Assembly (NCBI GenBank): GCA_002104905.1
Contig: MCFE01000061.1
Coordinates: 124,001 to 188,000 of the forward strand
Source of the DNA: Basidiobolus meristosporus CBS 931.73
Taxonomy: Eukaryota > Basidiobolomycota > Basidiobolomycetes > Basidiobolales > Basidiobolaceae
Reading direction: 5' to 3'
Length of the DNA stretch: 64,000 bases
Shown here: piece by piece, positions 11,774 to 22,739 of the stretch
Position numbering within the stretch: position 1 is the stretch's first letter
How the letters are laid out: the number at the start of each line of letters is the position of its first letter
The notes under the pieces: generated by a model
What the model saw: the letters and a program-made list of their open reading frames with translations, nothing else
Told to the model about the DNA's origin: nothing
Databases searched by the model: none
Program-made: the position numbers and the translations under genes

Positions 11774-12422
11774 TTGGCTCTTCACGATAACAAAGTGACT
11801 CGTACTAAACTTCGTCCTGCTAAATGCCCAGATATGATAAGCTAATCAAAACAAGAGTCTAACGTTGAGACGGTGGCGATCAAAACTCATATCAGTTAGG
11901 GCTCAGTTAAAAAGATTTGGTTGTAGTGGACCCAACAATACAAATGGAGCATCCGAGCAATGCAACGCACACGTGAACGCTGCTCCCGCAAATCATCTCT
12001 CTCAGGTGCATCACCCCGACTCTTCCTCCATGTAGAGTCAACAGCAACTCGACATATTGGCACTTGGCCAACCATTGCTGAGCACTGCAGAACCTATTTG
12101 TTGATGGCATGAGGTGTCAATTCCAGCACTGATGATTGGCGTGGCTGTTTCAAACAAGTAAAGTGGTGGCCCAAGACGCCAAGTGGTTTTCAAAAATTTA
12201 TGGCTCGTCATTCAAGTACAATTGAGGATGGAGGCCCTATCTATTCCGGTGTAAGTCGTCTCTTCCCGAGCAGCTGGCCTATTACAAGGTGGCCAGCAGT
12301 AATGCTATGCTGGAACCGAGTCCTACAATGGACCATGTAGCTTGGGGTAGAAACAAGTTGCATGGACACTCAAAGCGATTAACCTCAACTGCCTAATGGG
12401 TTGGTGTCTCAAACCCAATGCG
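11774..12422. other. Intergenic between Maf1 and condensin
   Basis: About 650 bases upstream of Maf1 and downstream of condensin. A minus-strand 67-codon frame at 11907-12110 has no family resemblance. No element was recognised. Confidence 0.45.
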
Positions 12423-15400
12423 TTATTGGCCCAAGCTAATTGGATCTTCCTGGTCAGCTTCATCATCCGTGTCCACCTCGTCACATGCCCCAGCTATCTC
12501 CTCCTCTGGATCGAACTGGCGAATTTCATTGAGTTTGAGCTCGAACTCGTCGATAATGGCTTTGTCACGTTGCCAGGGCTGTGATTTTGTTTTGTGAATG
12601 ATCTCCACCATGCACTGGAACAGGACATCATCATGAAGTTTGTCCTGGTAGCACTTGAAGCTTTCCACGAGTTTCTTGAAAGTTCTCTCCGACTTGTATG
12701 GTAGTATGCTCAAGCAATACCCAATATCCTGCCACTGACGCGGATCATCGGTATTTCGGAACCGCTGGCATAGTTTCTCCACAATGTTTTCGATTTGCCG
12801 CTCTTTCTCGTTGATAAATTCAAAGAGGAACTTCATGATACGCTTGAAGGTGTTCGAGTCAACCGCGCTCTCTCCGTTCGATAAACTGCTGATGATGTCG
12901 GGTAGGTTGTTGTAGACGGCATTGTCCTTGGAGGCAAGCTCCGTGAAGAATAGTCGGGCCAGATTGCTTATCCGAGCGTCAGGATTTTCCAAGCATTTGG
13001 CCATCTCCCCTAGTTGCCCTTTGACTTTCACCATGCCATTCAAGATCAAGTGGGTCAGAACCATAAGAGTATTTATCCGAACAGACGTATCAGAGTCTCT
13101 TAGACGCTTGTATAAATGAGCGATGTTCTCACCAACGAGCGTATTGAAGCAGACCGCAATATCCCCCAGAGCGATGGTGATATTGGTGCGAATAATTGGG
13201 TCGCTTGCCTTCTCGAGCATGGTGAATAGGAGCTGCAGGTGTTTCTCGCAGAATTGCTCACTCACACACATGAATTTTGATAAGGTTAAGGCTGAGTAGC
13301 ATTGAAGGACAGGGTCGGAATACACGGTATTGTTCGAGCAGATGTGCACGACAAGCGGTCCAAAAGTGGCCAGCAGTGATTTGGGACCGAACAGCAGCTC
13401 TCTTTCGCGAACATGCATAGCGACATCAGCGACATCATCCTCTGTAGAACCGACAACCTGCTCAAGGCCATCTTCAATGTCCTGTGGTCGCGCGGAGTCG
13501 TTCGCCTTACTGTTTCTTCGCTTCCACTCGTTTTCGATGATTTCTATGTGCACGATCTGTTTGATGGCAACATGACCAACTAGAAAAATCAATTGGCTTA
13601 GCAGTAAACTACGTGAGCATTCTCCGTCACTGCCTTCCTCATGTTGTTGATCTTCCTTGAGCGGTTCGCCATCAAATGTAGCTCTGGCCTTGTTTTTAAT
13701 GATCTTTCCTGATAAGGTATCCGGATGATCACACAATAAATAAATCGTGTTGATGGCTTGCTCGGCAAGTGTAAACCATTCGGAGGAGATTGAGTGCTCC
13801 TGAACGAACGCTTCTAACTTGCAGAATATTGGATGAGTTACCGGAAGTCGAAGATGGCCGGCCGAGGTGGACCCCTTCACATGCTTAAACTCGGTGAGAC
13901 GTTGCAAGGCCAAACATGTATATTTGGCCAAAGACAAGTCTGTTTTCCCATACTCTCCAAGGCCAATCTTCAACAGCAAATCTATACGCTCAGATATGAT
14001 TTCTTTTCTTGCTTTTCCTAACATTCCTAAAATCACGATCGCACCGCGACGTTGTGCAGCAGGAATTTCCTTTCGTGTGACCCCGTACACCCCCCAGAGC
14101 TTTGCGATAAGCTCTTCAGGGATTTGTTCTTCGCTAACCATAATTCTTAGGATCTCTTCCAATGAGGTTAATTCCGCAAGTGAAGGTGAAAATGTCAATC
14201 CAATCAAGTTGCGCGAGAAGCTGTTGATGTTTTCTTTGGAGCTCTTCGACGGATCAGGCGTAAGATAAAGTGTGCGAAATGCCTCGATCAGTCGGACCCG
14301 AATCCCTTTACCCTCATCGCTGCCTGTATCCTTGACCCAAACTAGATGCAGCATCTTTTTGATCCCATCCTGCGCCAGCATTACCTTGTAGCGATGTGCC
14401 GTAACAAAGAAATCTATTGCTTCCATAATCTCCGCTTTGCTTGTGGATCCTAGCAACTGACATAATATAGGGATTGCTTGATGGATTCGATCGATAAACT
14501 GCAAAGCGTCAGTATAGTATCTCTGCTTGAGTTGTAGCTGCACCATTTGAATAGCAGTGGACTGATCTAGAATGGGGTTGATGATATCTTGAATGTTCGA
14601 TCTATCTTCTTTCACATCATTATCCTCTGATTCCTCAGAAGACTGCGAGGTGTTACTGAAGCTTGCTGATGCCCTCTTTCTGATAGTCGAGTTTTCGGCT
14701 GACTCGCTGTATCCACTGAGACTAAGCTCATCCTTACACTCATCCTCATTCGGTTTGGATTTCATAGTGTCCGGAATGATGGACTTCGAGTGTGGTTAAC
14801 ATATGCGAACAAGAAATAAAACAGCCACCACTTACCCGAAGCATCTCTGTTACTGAGTCTAGTTTTTCTTGAAACACATCTGACTGGAGCTCACCGCCAT
14901 CCAAGTAGAAAGGATGTGTCTCTAAAAGCTTCGTCAGAGCCTTGATGGCATTCTTCCTGACATTGCTGCTCTTATCGCTCAAGCGACCAATAACCAAATC
15001 AACCAGCCTGGCTCTTCGTTTCGGGAATTTTGCTTTAGCTCTATATACGAGGTGGCCAGTCAGTTTAGCAGAACAAGTTGGACATTCATGATGTAAGACA
15101 CATACTCGCACAAGCTTATACAAACTTGCAAAATTTTGCACCGGCAAATAGAATTCACATCTCTAAAACGCTCCTCCAGTACATCGAAATAGTGTTCCAA
15201 CTGGGTATGCTGTACTTCATTCTGCTCCAGCGTGGCCAGGCTCAGTATGGAGGTTCCAATAATTTTGATGAGTGCACATCGCATCACATATGATTCACTG
15301 TCTAATTGGCGAATCAAGAGACCCATTTGTTTGAGGACAAGTTTTGGTGTGAGCTCGGAAAGCCTTACTAGGAAACGAGCGGTGGATTTTGGGCCTGTTC

Positions 15401-16691
15401 GATCAGATATCGTAAAAGTCCGGTTACTTATCTCTCTAAAGCCGCAAACACAATTAGAAAGGCACAAAATCTCTACCAAAACACCGACTACCTTAGGATG
15501 GCCTCAGCAAGTTGGGGGTGATCGAACTCTTCCACTAATCTGCCCAATAGCTCTGCCATAGGCTCGCTTAAGTGCTCGTAATATTGAAGATTCTGTAAAA
15601 TGGTGGTCTGCGCCACTATCGATCAAGAGGTAAGTCTAGGCCCATTATAAACTGAAGAAACACAAAGCTTGGTACCATGGGAGTGGCCATAATCTTTAAC
15701 ACATCTGCCGATGATGGAATACGCTTGGAACTTTAGGGGTCCTGACTTCAAATTCTCCGGATTCTCCAGGATTTGATATGCAGGTTTAGTAAAAAGGCTG
15801 TAAATACTCGTATTAGCAGCGGTTTGACTGGGCACAGGGAGTGAAGAATGGCATACCTGACACTAATGTCACGCATGTGGGAGGAAGGGCATATAGCGTT
15901 TAATCGGAGGCCCGCCGCACGGGAGACTAGCTCGAGGCATTTCATCTTATGGTTGGACCAATCCCACGCTTCCTGTTCGTCGGCACCATCTTCAGCGTTC
16001 TTACTGCGCTGTATAAATTGAGTGGTCTGTGAATTCCAGGACATCAAATTGTTTCTAAGGGTTGATCTTACCTTGCCTTTGCTTTGAGTAGATTTAGCTG
16101 AACTACTACCCTTCCCTTCAGCAGCGGATACAATCCACTGGAGCAAAAAGGCGTACATTTGAATTGCTCTTATGTGATCATCGTAGTTGCTAGCTTCGGA
16201 TGCTAGGGCCTCTTCTGTGTCATCAATAACGTTTTGAAAGCCTGTGGTGATATAATGGGATCAACGGAAACCCTGTAAGTGAGCAAGTTCATGTACTATA
16301 TGTGAGAAGCATCAAATTTACCTGACACAATAATATCTAATAGTTTGTTTCTGTGTTGGGGCGTCAGGAGCTTGAAATATCTGGTACCGTCAGCTCCGTC
16401 ATTTCAATCACTATCAAGCTCCATGAGATGAGACTTACTTTATAAAACTCCGAAGACAGTCGAAGACTTCCATTTCATTGACAACAAATGGGTCGTTTTG
16501 GATTTTTTCGATTGCATCTATAAACGGCCTCGCTTTAGTATCGACTGCAAAACGGAGGAGCAAGGCTTGACTGTCTAACCGTCAAGGTATTTGTTGATCG
16601 CAGCAGCACTCAAGTTGGCAACGTCCACCTCATTATCGATTGTGACTTTACTATCTTGTGTTTTGATTAATTCGTCCTGTATGTCGAACAT
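12423..16691 (-). CDS. CND1: Condensin complex subunit 1 (CAP-D2/Ycs4/Cnd1)
   Basis: Nine exons join in frame: 16691-16580, 16544-16439, 16380-16322, 16241-15857, 15797-15676, 15615-15492, 15435-15106, 15040-14836 and 14783-12423, giving 1267 residues, normal for the family. It is a HEAT-repeat protein. Diagnostic stretches are DSESYVMRCALIKIIG, VIGRLSDKSSNVRKNAIKAL, LTLSKFMCVSEQFCEKHL, RTNITIALGDIAVCFN and DTSVRINTLMVLTHLIL. The C-terminus is acidic (VDTDDEADQEDP). With SMC2/SMC4, the kleisin and CAP-G it compacts mitotic chromosomes; the D2 subunit helps load condensin on chromatin. The internal start at 14765 seen as a long frame is not the gene start, because upstream exons carry family sequence. 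Confidence 0.94.
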
Positions 16692-17256
16692 GACCAATAC
16701 TTTGCACAGTCGGACAGCTATTGCAGGGAAATTTCTTTGAGCGCCTAAAACTCTTCGGGAATACAGCAAGTAAACAAAGACTTCTGAGAAAGGAGGAACA
16801 CCAGAATGTATCAAGCGACAATATTATTTATAGCACAGTCATCCATGCTCAATACTCGCATTGATCAATACAGGCTGCTAACACGCTGACATAGCTTTCA
16901 ATTTTTCCATTGTTTACTCTCACTTCGAAAATACAATTGGACCAATTGAAGATGAGATCTTTGTAGATGCCGTAGCTCACCATGAGAACATGACTTGTTA
17001 CAACATTCAAGATCGAGCTTTGTTCGAGCGCGGTGAAATTATGAAAGACTCATTGGCTTCCCATGTCCTGTGGCCAACTACCCCTTGCTGCCTAGCACAC
17101 CGCAAGTACACACAAGGCCTGATTGAAAGAAAGAGTGCCGATTGTGTTTATTCCACGGTTTCCTAATCAAGTGATTCCACTAAGCAATATCCCAAAATAG
17201 ATCCTCTATCAATCCAACAGGAATGGTATACCTTGGATATAAAACTGCGGATCGTA
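16692..17256. other. Condensin 5' flank and Sec14-like 3' flank
   Basis: About 565 bases. Minus-strand frame 16575-16814 extends upstream of the chosen condensin start without family sequence, so I treat that part as leader. Nothing else was recognised. Confidence 0.45.
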
Positions 17257-18090
17257 TCAACACAATAGATCTAGTTCCTTCGTACGTTGATAATATTGAT
17301 CATGATCGTAATCGAAGGGAAGATTTCCACCATAGGTGGTCTCTAGTAGATCGGCCGGGATGATAGCGAAAGGGCTGCTCGAGTCGGCCATCTTCTTCTT
17401 GACAAATTTGATCTTCTCCTTGGTTACTTTGTCAAGGAAGGGCTGAACCATGTTGAAGAACATCGAAAATACCCAGGGCGCATTATACATAATGGACAAA
17501 CCGAGTCTCTCTGGATAATGATTGGCTAACGTGTCGATGGTACGCTTGGCGATATTCAGAGGGATACTTTTACTCTCGCTGTAGAGCGTGAAGTCCATGA
17601 TCACAACTAATTGATGAACAGTGGGAGGCATAACCTTTATCGCCCTCTCCAGACAAAATATCAGCAATTTGAATCCTTCCTCGGGATCTTTGTCCTGGTG
17701 TTTGTCCGCTACCTTCTTCAAATAAATTACTGGCCTGCCGTACATATCAAAACCGTTGACGTAGTTGCTCTTTTGTAGTGCTTGGTCTCGAACGGCTTCA
17801 AAAGTGATCTCGTTTGGACGAAACGTTTCCCGCCACTGCTTTGTTTTCTCCAAACGGTCAAAAGCATTCTGAACCGACCAGTTAGTTGCCTTCAGGTACC
17901 TATAAAGAGAGGAATCATCGAACAGGTTTTCTCGCAAATCCTTGGACGGATCCTTGAACTCCTTATCCACTTGTTGCCGCAAGCTGGAGTGCAATTTCTG
18001 CTGTTCAGCAGTGAGTTTCTCCAGAGGACTCTCGGGTGGTTGCCCTTCGAAAATTAAATAAGGTGAGGATGTACTATTGTTGGCGGCCAT
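17257..18090 (-). CDS. Sec14/CRAL-TRIO lipid-transfer protein
   Basis: An intronless gene of 277 codons. The N-terminal CRAL-TRIO-N helix bundle reads FDDSSLYRYLKATNWSVQNAFDRLEKTKQWRE when scanned from about residue 55 to 88. The lipid-binding domain follows with PVIYLKK, VVIMDFTLYS, RTIDTLANHYPERL, MYNAPWVFSMFFNMVQPFL and TKEKIKFV. The order and the YPERL...NAPWVF motif are those of Sec14 superfamily phosphatidylinositol-transfer proteins, nearer the Csr1/Sfh2-like branch than Sec14 itself (inference). Such proteins exchange phosphatidylinositol with another lipid and present it to lipid kinases. No membrane segment or GOLD domain is present. Confidence 0.9.
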   Translation of the reverse strand: MAANNSTSSPYLIFEGQPPESPLEKLTAEQQKLHSSLRQQVDKEFKDPSKDLRENLFDDSSLYRYLKATNWSVQNAFDRLEKTKQWRETFRPNEITFEAVRDQALQKSNYVNGFDMYGRPVIYLKKVADKHQDKDPEEGFKLLIFCLERAIKVMPPTVHQLVVIMDFTLYSESKSIPLNIAKRTIDTLANHYPERLGLSIMYNAPWVFSMFFNMVQPFLDKVTKEKIKFVKKKMADSSSPFAIIPADLLETTYGGNLPFDYDHDQYYQRTKELDLLC

Positions 18091-18420
18091 GCGAGGGCAC
18101 AGATCAAAAGGACAAATTCAGTTGGTTGGGATATGCTGGGTACTTATTCGATCGATGAACTATGGCACCGACACCACAAATACCCTTCGAGTAATGAAAT
18201 ATGATGCTGGTTCCAACAAATACCGTTTAAATGATTAATCAGAAATACGGAGTGCTAAGGAAGCGCTTATAATTTATTTACATTAGATTTTTGCCAGAAC
18301 AGGCTGAGCAATGAGTGGAATGATGCATTTCATTTAGACTGTAGTGCCTAAGTGCAATGCAACTAATGGTGAATATATGCAAAAAATAACCATGCGTTTG
18401 GCAAAGTCCTTCAAAATCCT
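18091..18420. other. Intergenic between Sec14-like and acidic orphan
   Basis: 330 bases upstream of the Sec14-like gene and downstream of the orphan. Nothing recognised. Confidence 0.45.
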
Positions 18421-18828
18421 TCAATCTTCAAGCGAAAAGTGCTCTCTAAAGGTGACATAGCGGCGTTTGCTTGGTCGGCCATATAAGGCCTCGAATTCGT
18501 CATGCTCTTCTATGATTGCGTTGGTAACTTCTTCTATCTGATTACAAACTTCATCGAAAACATCTATCTCGGTAATTCGAGGGCCTAACAAAAAGGATTC
18601 AAGCCATTCCTCATCGGCATCATCACTGTCGGAGACATCAGTGTACCACTCTTCCCACAATATGTCATAGTTGGTTTCGACAGGTTCAATATATCTGTGC
18701 TCAAGAGTGACCTCCTCGATGATGATGGCTTTGTCAAGCATCTCATCAACCGTTCTTTTAGAAGGGAGTGACGGAGACTCGGACTTGTCAGAAGAGTCGT
18801 ACACCTGCTTCGAAGTATGGTTTGTCAT
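18421..18828 (-). CDS. Small acidic protein of unknown function
   Basis: A 135-codon frame with ATG at 18828 that I do not recognise. It is rich in Glu and Asp, with an acidic patch WYTDVSDSDDADEEWLESFL and a basic end (GRPSKRRYVTF). The composition bias and full-length open frame favour a real gene. It contains no membrane segment or signal peptide. The middle part DVFDEVCNQIEEVTNAIIEEHDEF could form an amphipathic helix. A short acidic protein of this type could be a nuclear or chaperone-like factor, but nothing in the sequence fixes a role. Confidence 0.5.
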   Translation of the reverse strand: MTNHTSKQVYDSSDKSESPSLPSKRTVDEMLDKAIIIEEVTLEHRYIEPVETNYDILWEEWYTDVSDSDDADEEWLESFLLGPRITEIDVFDEVCNQIEEVTNAIIEEHDEFEALYGRPSKRRYVTFREHFSLED

Positions 18829-20765
18829 CTGTTTGAGAGTGATGCGAGAGTTGAGAGAGATAGAGTCGGGGAACTTGAGTCCTTACGTGTGAACGGGAAT
18901 GATTTAAAGGATGCAAAATAACAGGCCTAAAGATACTCGGTGTAACTCAAGACACAACGAATCGTTTGCATTTATATACATGGGATGACATGAAATAGGA
19001 AGATATGCATGCCCAATTGCAAGCTCAACCTGATTAGAAGCCCTAATGGCAGTGAATCAACGTCACCGCAATGGACAAATCGAGTTGATAACATCACTAG
19101 TTACCACTATCATTGGACAAATCAGGCTCATTGGACAAGAAGGCCCTTTTGAGTCAATAATAGAATAATCGCTATTTCCATATAAATCACGTTCGTAAAA
19201 TCATTGAAGCAAGTTGAAATTCAGGATACGCAAGAATACGAGGGCTATACATATATACGGGCTATGTTATTTCAGTGTGACATCAATGAGTTCACTGATA
19301 ACCAAATAAGTGAGACCAATGGAGTTTGATGCATGGTCAGGTAATTACGACGATTTACGGGAAAAGGGCAGCGAACTCTGCATAGATAATATCAACTTTT
19401 ACACCACCGTCTTGTAGAATGTTCGTCCCACATTACTTACTCCGCCCTTGGGTCCAGCGGTTGGTCTTCGATCATCAGCAAGGCTGCAGGTCACTCGACA
19501 ACCACCCTTTGTCTATCTTTGGCCTGAATGTGTAATTAATTGGAACGTTGTCCACTTTAGTGATCTGGAGCATTGGGCGAGCCTCTGTTGAGGTCGATAT
19601 TATATTATATTATATTGGCGTTTATCAATAGTATATTTATACTCTCCCATCGATAATCACTGACTATATGATGAATGGAAGGGTGATTAGTAAACTGGAT
19701 AACTAGAGTCTAATGCAGAATCCGAATAAAGTCGCCCCAATTTACACCAGGGAATAAGCAACAAATATATTGGGAACCGAATGGCCACATGTAGCCCATT
19801 GGTCGTATTCATGTCGATGAACTGACATAAAGAAAACATTCGCTTGGCATTGAGTTGAAGTGTAGACTCGAATTCACATGTGTACACCAATGATCATCTG
19901 TGGAGATCCATTGATTCGCTTAGCAGTCCGATCTACATACTCTTGGCGTCGCCTGCGGATTACTTGAAACAACGCTCTTGGTGAATGCAGTAATCATTAG
20001 CAATTGTAGCGAAGGGTTGGCTTAAGGAATTCGGTTGACTGACCTGTGCCTTGGTATCACCCCATTACAAGCCAAGATTTCCACCTAGCCTACTGAGGCC
20101 AACCCTTTCCCGCTTCCCGCTTCCCTGAACCCTAAACCTAAAATCTCATTCTTGGCACTGCTTGTACGAGGGTGGGTGGATAATCGGAAAATAGGCAACA
20201 GGCTCTAATCATACCGTGCTCACCTGATGTCCAATTACGGGGCCTCCTGCGGATTGGAAAACTGCTCAGATCAACGGTTATATTCAACCTCCCCAGACAA
20301 ACAAACAAACTTCATAAAGCTAATTGGATCAACTACTAACGGCAACATTGCACTAAATCGCATTGTATATTGTTAATTGGTAGGAGGGCGAATAATGCAA
20401 ATATTGAATCGCTTGTGCTACATGTCTGATTAATCCAGTACAAATACTCCTATTCTCTGGCCAAGTACTCATTAAACCATTAGATTCCAATCTCCACTCC
20501 TGGAAATACTTTTATACCGCCGCGAGCCTCTTAGTTCTTCGAACCTCCACTTCCGTAAATCCGCATTGAACGCGTCGTTTCATCCCTTTTCCTTCTTTGC
20601 AATCCCTTAATTTGCCTTCTATAAAGGTACTTCTTCTCGGCCACCCCACACTACATTCAGTGCATTAACTGGCGGCTCTCATCTTCTGGCATTATATATT
20701 TTGTTTTCTAAGAGATTGCCCTTCTGTTGCTGCCATAGCCTGCTGATTCTTTTTGCTCCAGCATC
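18829..20765. other. Long intergenic region
   Basis: About 1.9 kb without a supportable gene. It contains the (ATATT)4 microsatellite at 19597-19616. The right end is the promoter and leader of the next gene. Short frames, such as 19687-19890 on the minus strand, lack family resemblance. Confidence 0.5.
19597..19616. repeat. Microsatellite (ATATT)4
   Basis: Four perfect tandem copies of ATATT in intergenic DNA, seen directly. Confidence 0.9.
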
Positions 20766-21650
20766 ATGAAGCACGAGAAATCCGCCAAGAAAATCCTCAA
20801 TTCCGAGGTGGCCCGACTCCTGTATTCTGGAGTGTTTTTGGTGGTTGTTGCCTACTTTATGACAATATTCCAACAGCTGTCAGACAAGCGATGGCTAGAT
20901 AGCGATACCAAGAATCCTCTTAAAGATCTGGGATTCGAAGCCTTTCCCTATCTCTCTACCTTCTCAGTCGCGGATGCATTGGTGTTGTCATTGCTCGGGA
21001 TTACACTTGTTGGATTGACCATTGCCTCCTACAGGCTTCCAAAGATCATAATATTTTGGCGCCGACTCTTCTGGTTGACTGGAATACTCTATTTGTATCG
21101 CTCCTTCACCATTATCACCACCACACTGCCACCCACGAAGGAATGTACACCTATTGTGGCTAACTCATTTCGCGAGATGATGGTCGTCGGAACCAAAATG
21201 ATTGTCGGTGTAGACAAGGCCTGTACAGATAATATCTATTCGGGGCATACAATGATTCTTACATCTTGTGTAATCATGTGGAATGTATACACCAGGGTCA
21301 AATGGTTCAAGATATATGCCGTACTCCACGCACTTGCCGGCATCTACGCGATCATTGCCTCTCGCCTGCATTTCACCGTGGACGTTCTTCTTTCTTTGTT
21401 CATCACATACGGGGTGTACAGCATCTATTTCAGTCTAGTTCGATCCGCTACACTTGAGAGATACCAAGGGGCCATTGGGTTCGTGGAGAGTGAGCGTGAC
21501 GATCACTATCAAAGTATTGCTCATACACCGCACATTCTGAACCGCCATCTGGCATGTGTAGTTGGTTGGATGGATGGCCTTGACCTAAGATGTGAGAAGA
21601 GAGCTAACGAGATGACCTTGCCAACAACAACGGATATGCTACAGATTTGA
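20766..21650 (+). CDS. Sphingomyelin-synthase/PAP2_C-like membrane protein
   Basis: An intronless 294-codon gene. Several hydrophobic segments occur: LLYSGVFLVVVAYFMTIF, ALVLSLLGITLVGLTIA, IIFWRRLFWLTGILYLYRSF, a segment around MILTSCVIMWNVY, and FTVDVLLSLFITYGVYSIYF. The lipid-phosphatase-like catalytic triad is readable: His in SGHT, then H and D in HFTVDV. The RSFTIITTTLPP and CTDNIYSGHT stretches match the SMS family pattern (L-Y-R..T...T-LP, GD..FSGHT). SMS-type enzymes move a phospho-headgroup onto ceramide; fungal relatives may act as ceramide phosphoethanolamine or inositol-phosphoceramide-type synthases, so the headgroup is open. The loop before the triad is hydrophilic, as expected for the lumenal face. 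Confidence 0.85.
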   Translation: MKHEKSAKKILNSEVARLLYSGVFLVVVAYFMTIFQQLSDKRWLDSDTKNPLKDLGFEAFPYLSTFSVADALVLSLLGITLVGLTIASYRLPKIIIFWRRLFWLTGILYLYRSFTIITTTLPPTKECTPIVANSFREMMVVGTKMIVGVDKACTDNIYSGHTMILTSCVIMWNVYTRVKWFKIYAVLHALAGIYAIIASRLHFTVDVLLSLFITYGVYSIYFSLVRSATLERYQGAIGFVESERDDHYQSIAHTPHILNRHLACVVGWMDGLDLRCEKRANEMTLPTTTDMLQI

Positions 21651-22739
21651 AACACCCGGACACGCCTTCGTGTACTAATAGATGAAACCCCATCACCAAG
21701 CATCGATAGTTAATTACGTGTAGGATGCTGATGACTTGGTCATTTTTCCTGGTTTTCTAACAAATACCTCCAATAAATGCATCGTGGAATGCTCATTCCC
21801 TAATAACCTTTGTGCCCATAGGCGTGACCCTTTCATGACGGCGCCAAGTAGGCCACGATCACAATACTCGACCTGCGTTGGTTCAAATTGGTGTGACGTC
21901 GACCAGTCCGGGCCATTCCGTTGGTGTATACGCTAAATGCATCGATGTTTCCACCTGTAGGGAGGCTTTGGGCATTAGTTAGTGGACAGATTTACAGAAT
22001 ATCCTGTTTAACCGCGGAAAGGCCACTCATGAAGTTCTTTCAACTATTCGGAGAAGTTGGAGGATTTCACACATTTGGTGAATATACAAAACGAGACTCG
22101 TATTGTGGATTTGGGAGATTTACCAGATATAGATTGTGGTGCAAGGCCCGAAATTCCATGTACCTACTCACCAGTACGCAACTTGTTTATTATCAATAAA
22201 AAAGGTTTCAAAACCCCGTATCATGTGTTGATTCCATTCCATAAATATGTCATCGTTTACCATATGAACTGTCGGTCCTTTGAAACATTGTATACAGTCT
22301 CACATCCAATGTTTTCGTTCTTGGAGATGATACGTGTTAGTTACACTATCGTTGTCATACGTAGATAACGCCATACTCCCTGGTTTCGAATTTCGGTAGC
22401 GGTATGGGGTAAGAAAGGCTACACATGTACAAAATGCCGTCGTACAGAATGATATGCAGTAGCTTGGGGGTACCAGTAAGGGACAAAAAACCTTATTTCC
22501 TTGCGGAACCATCGCTCCGACTACTGTTGCAAGTAGCGAAGTGGACATCATTGTATACCATTTTATTCATTTATACGTATATGGACCATCTTCAAGGGAT
22601 CGGTACCGTGCTGAAAATGCACCAACAACCAGCAGACACCTTGAAGTTGGTTGTTCATCTACAATCCATGTGCCATTCTATATAAGTCTTTGCAGTTAAT
22701 TATATTCTTGGGCGACTTGTGGTTGGAGAGTAGGAAGAT
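21651..22739. other. Intergenic; possible unrecognised short exons
   Basis: About 1.1 kb between the SMS-like gene and the Pol kappa 3' end. A plus-strand frame from about 22057 (MEDFTHLVNIQNETRIVDLG) looks more protein-like than most shadow frames, but it has no family match and no clear continuation, so it is not called as a gene. Confidence 0.35.

Noticed and set aside
11907-12110. 67-codon minus-strand frame with several Cys and hydrophobic stretches
   Set aside because: No family match and no splice context; left as intergenic.
22057-22368. 103-codon frame with cysteine-rich text
   Set aside because: Somewhat protein-like but no homology, no continuation and a dubious end; mentioned only as a possibility.
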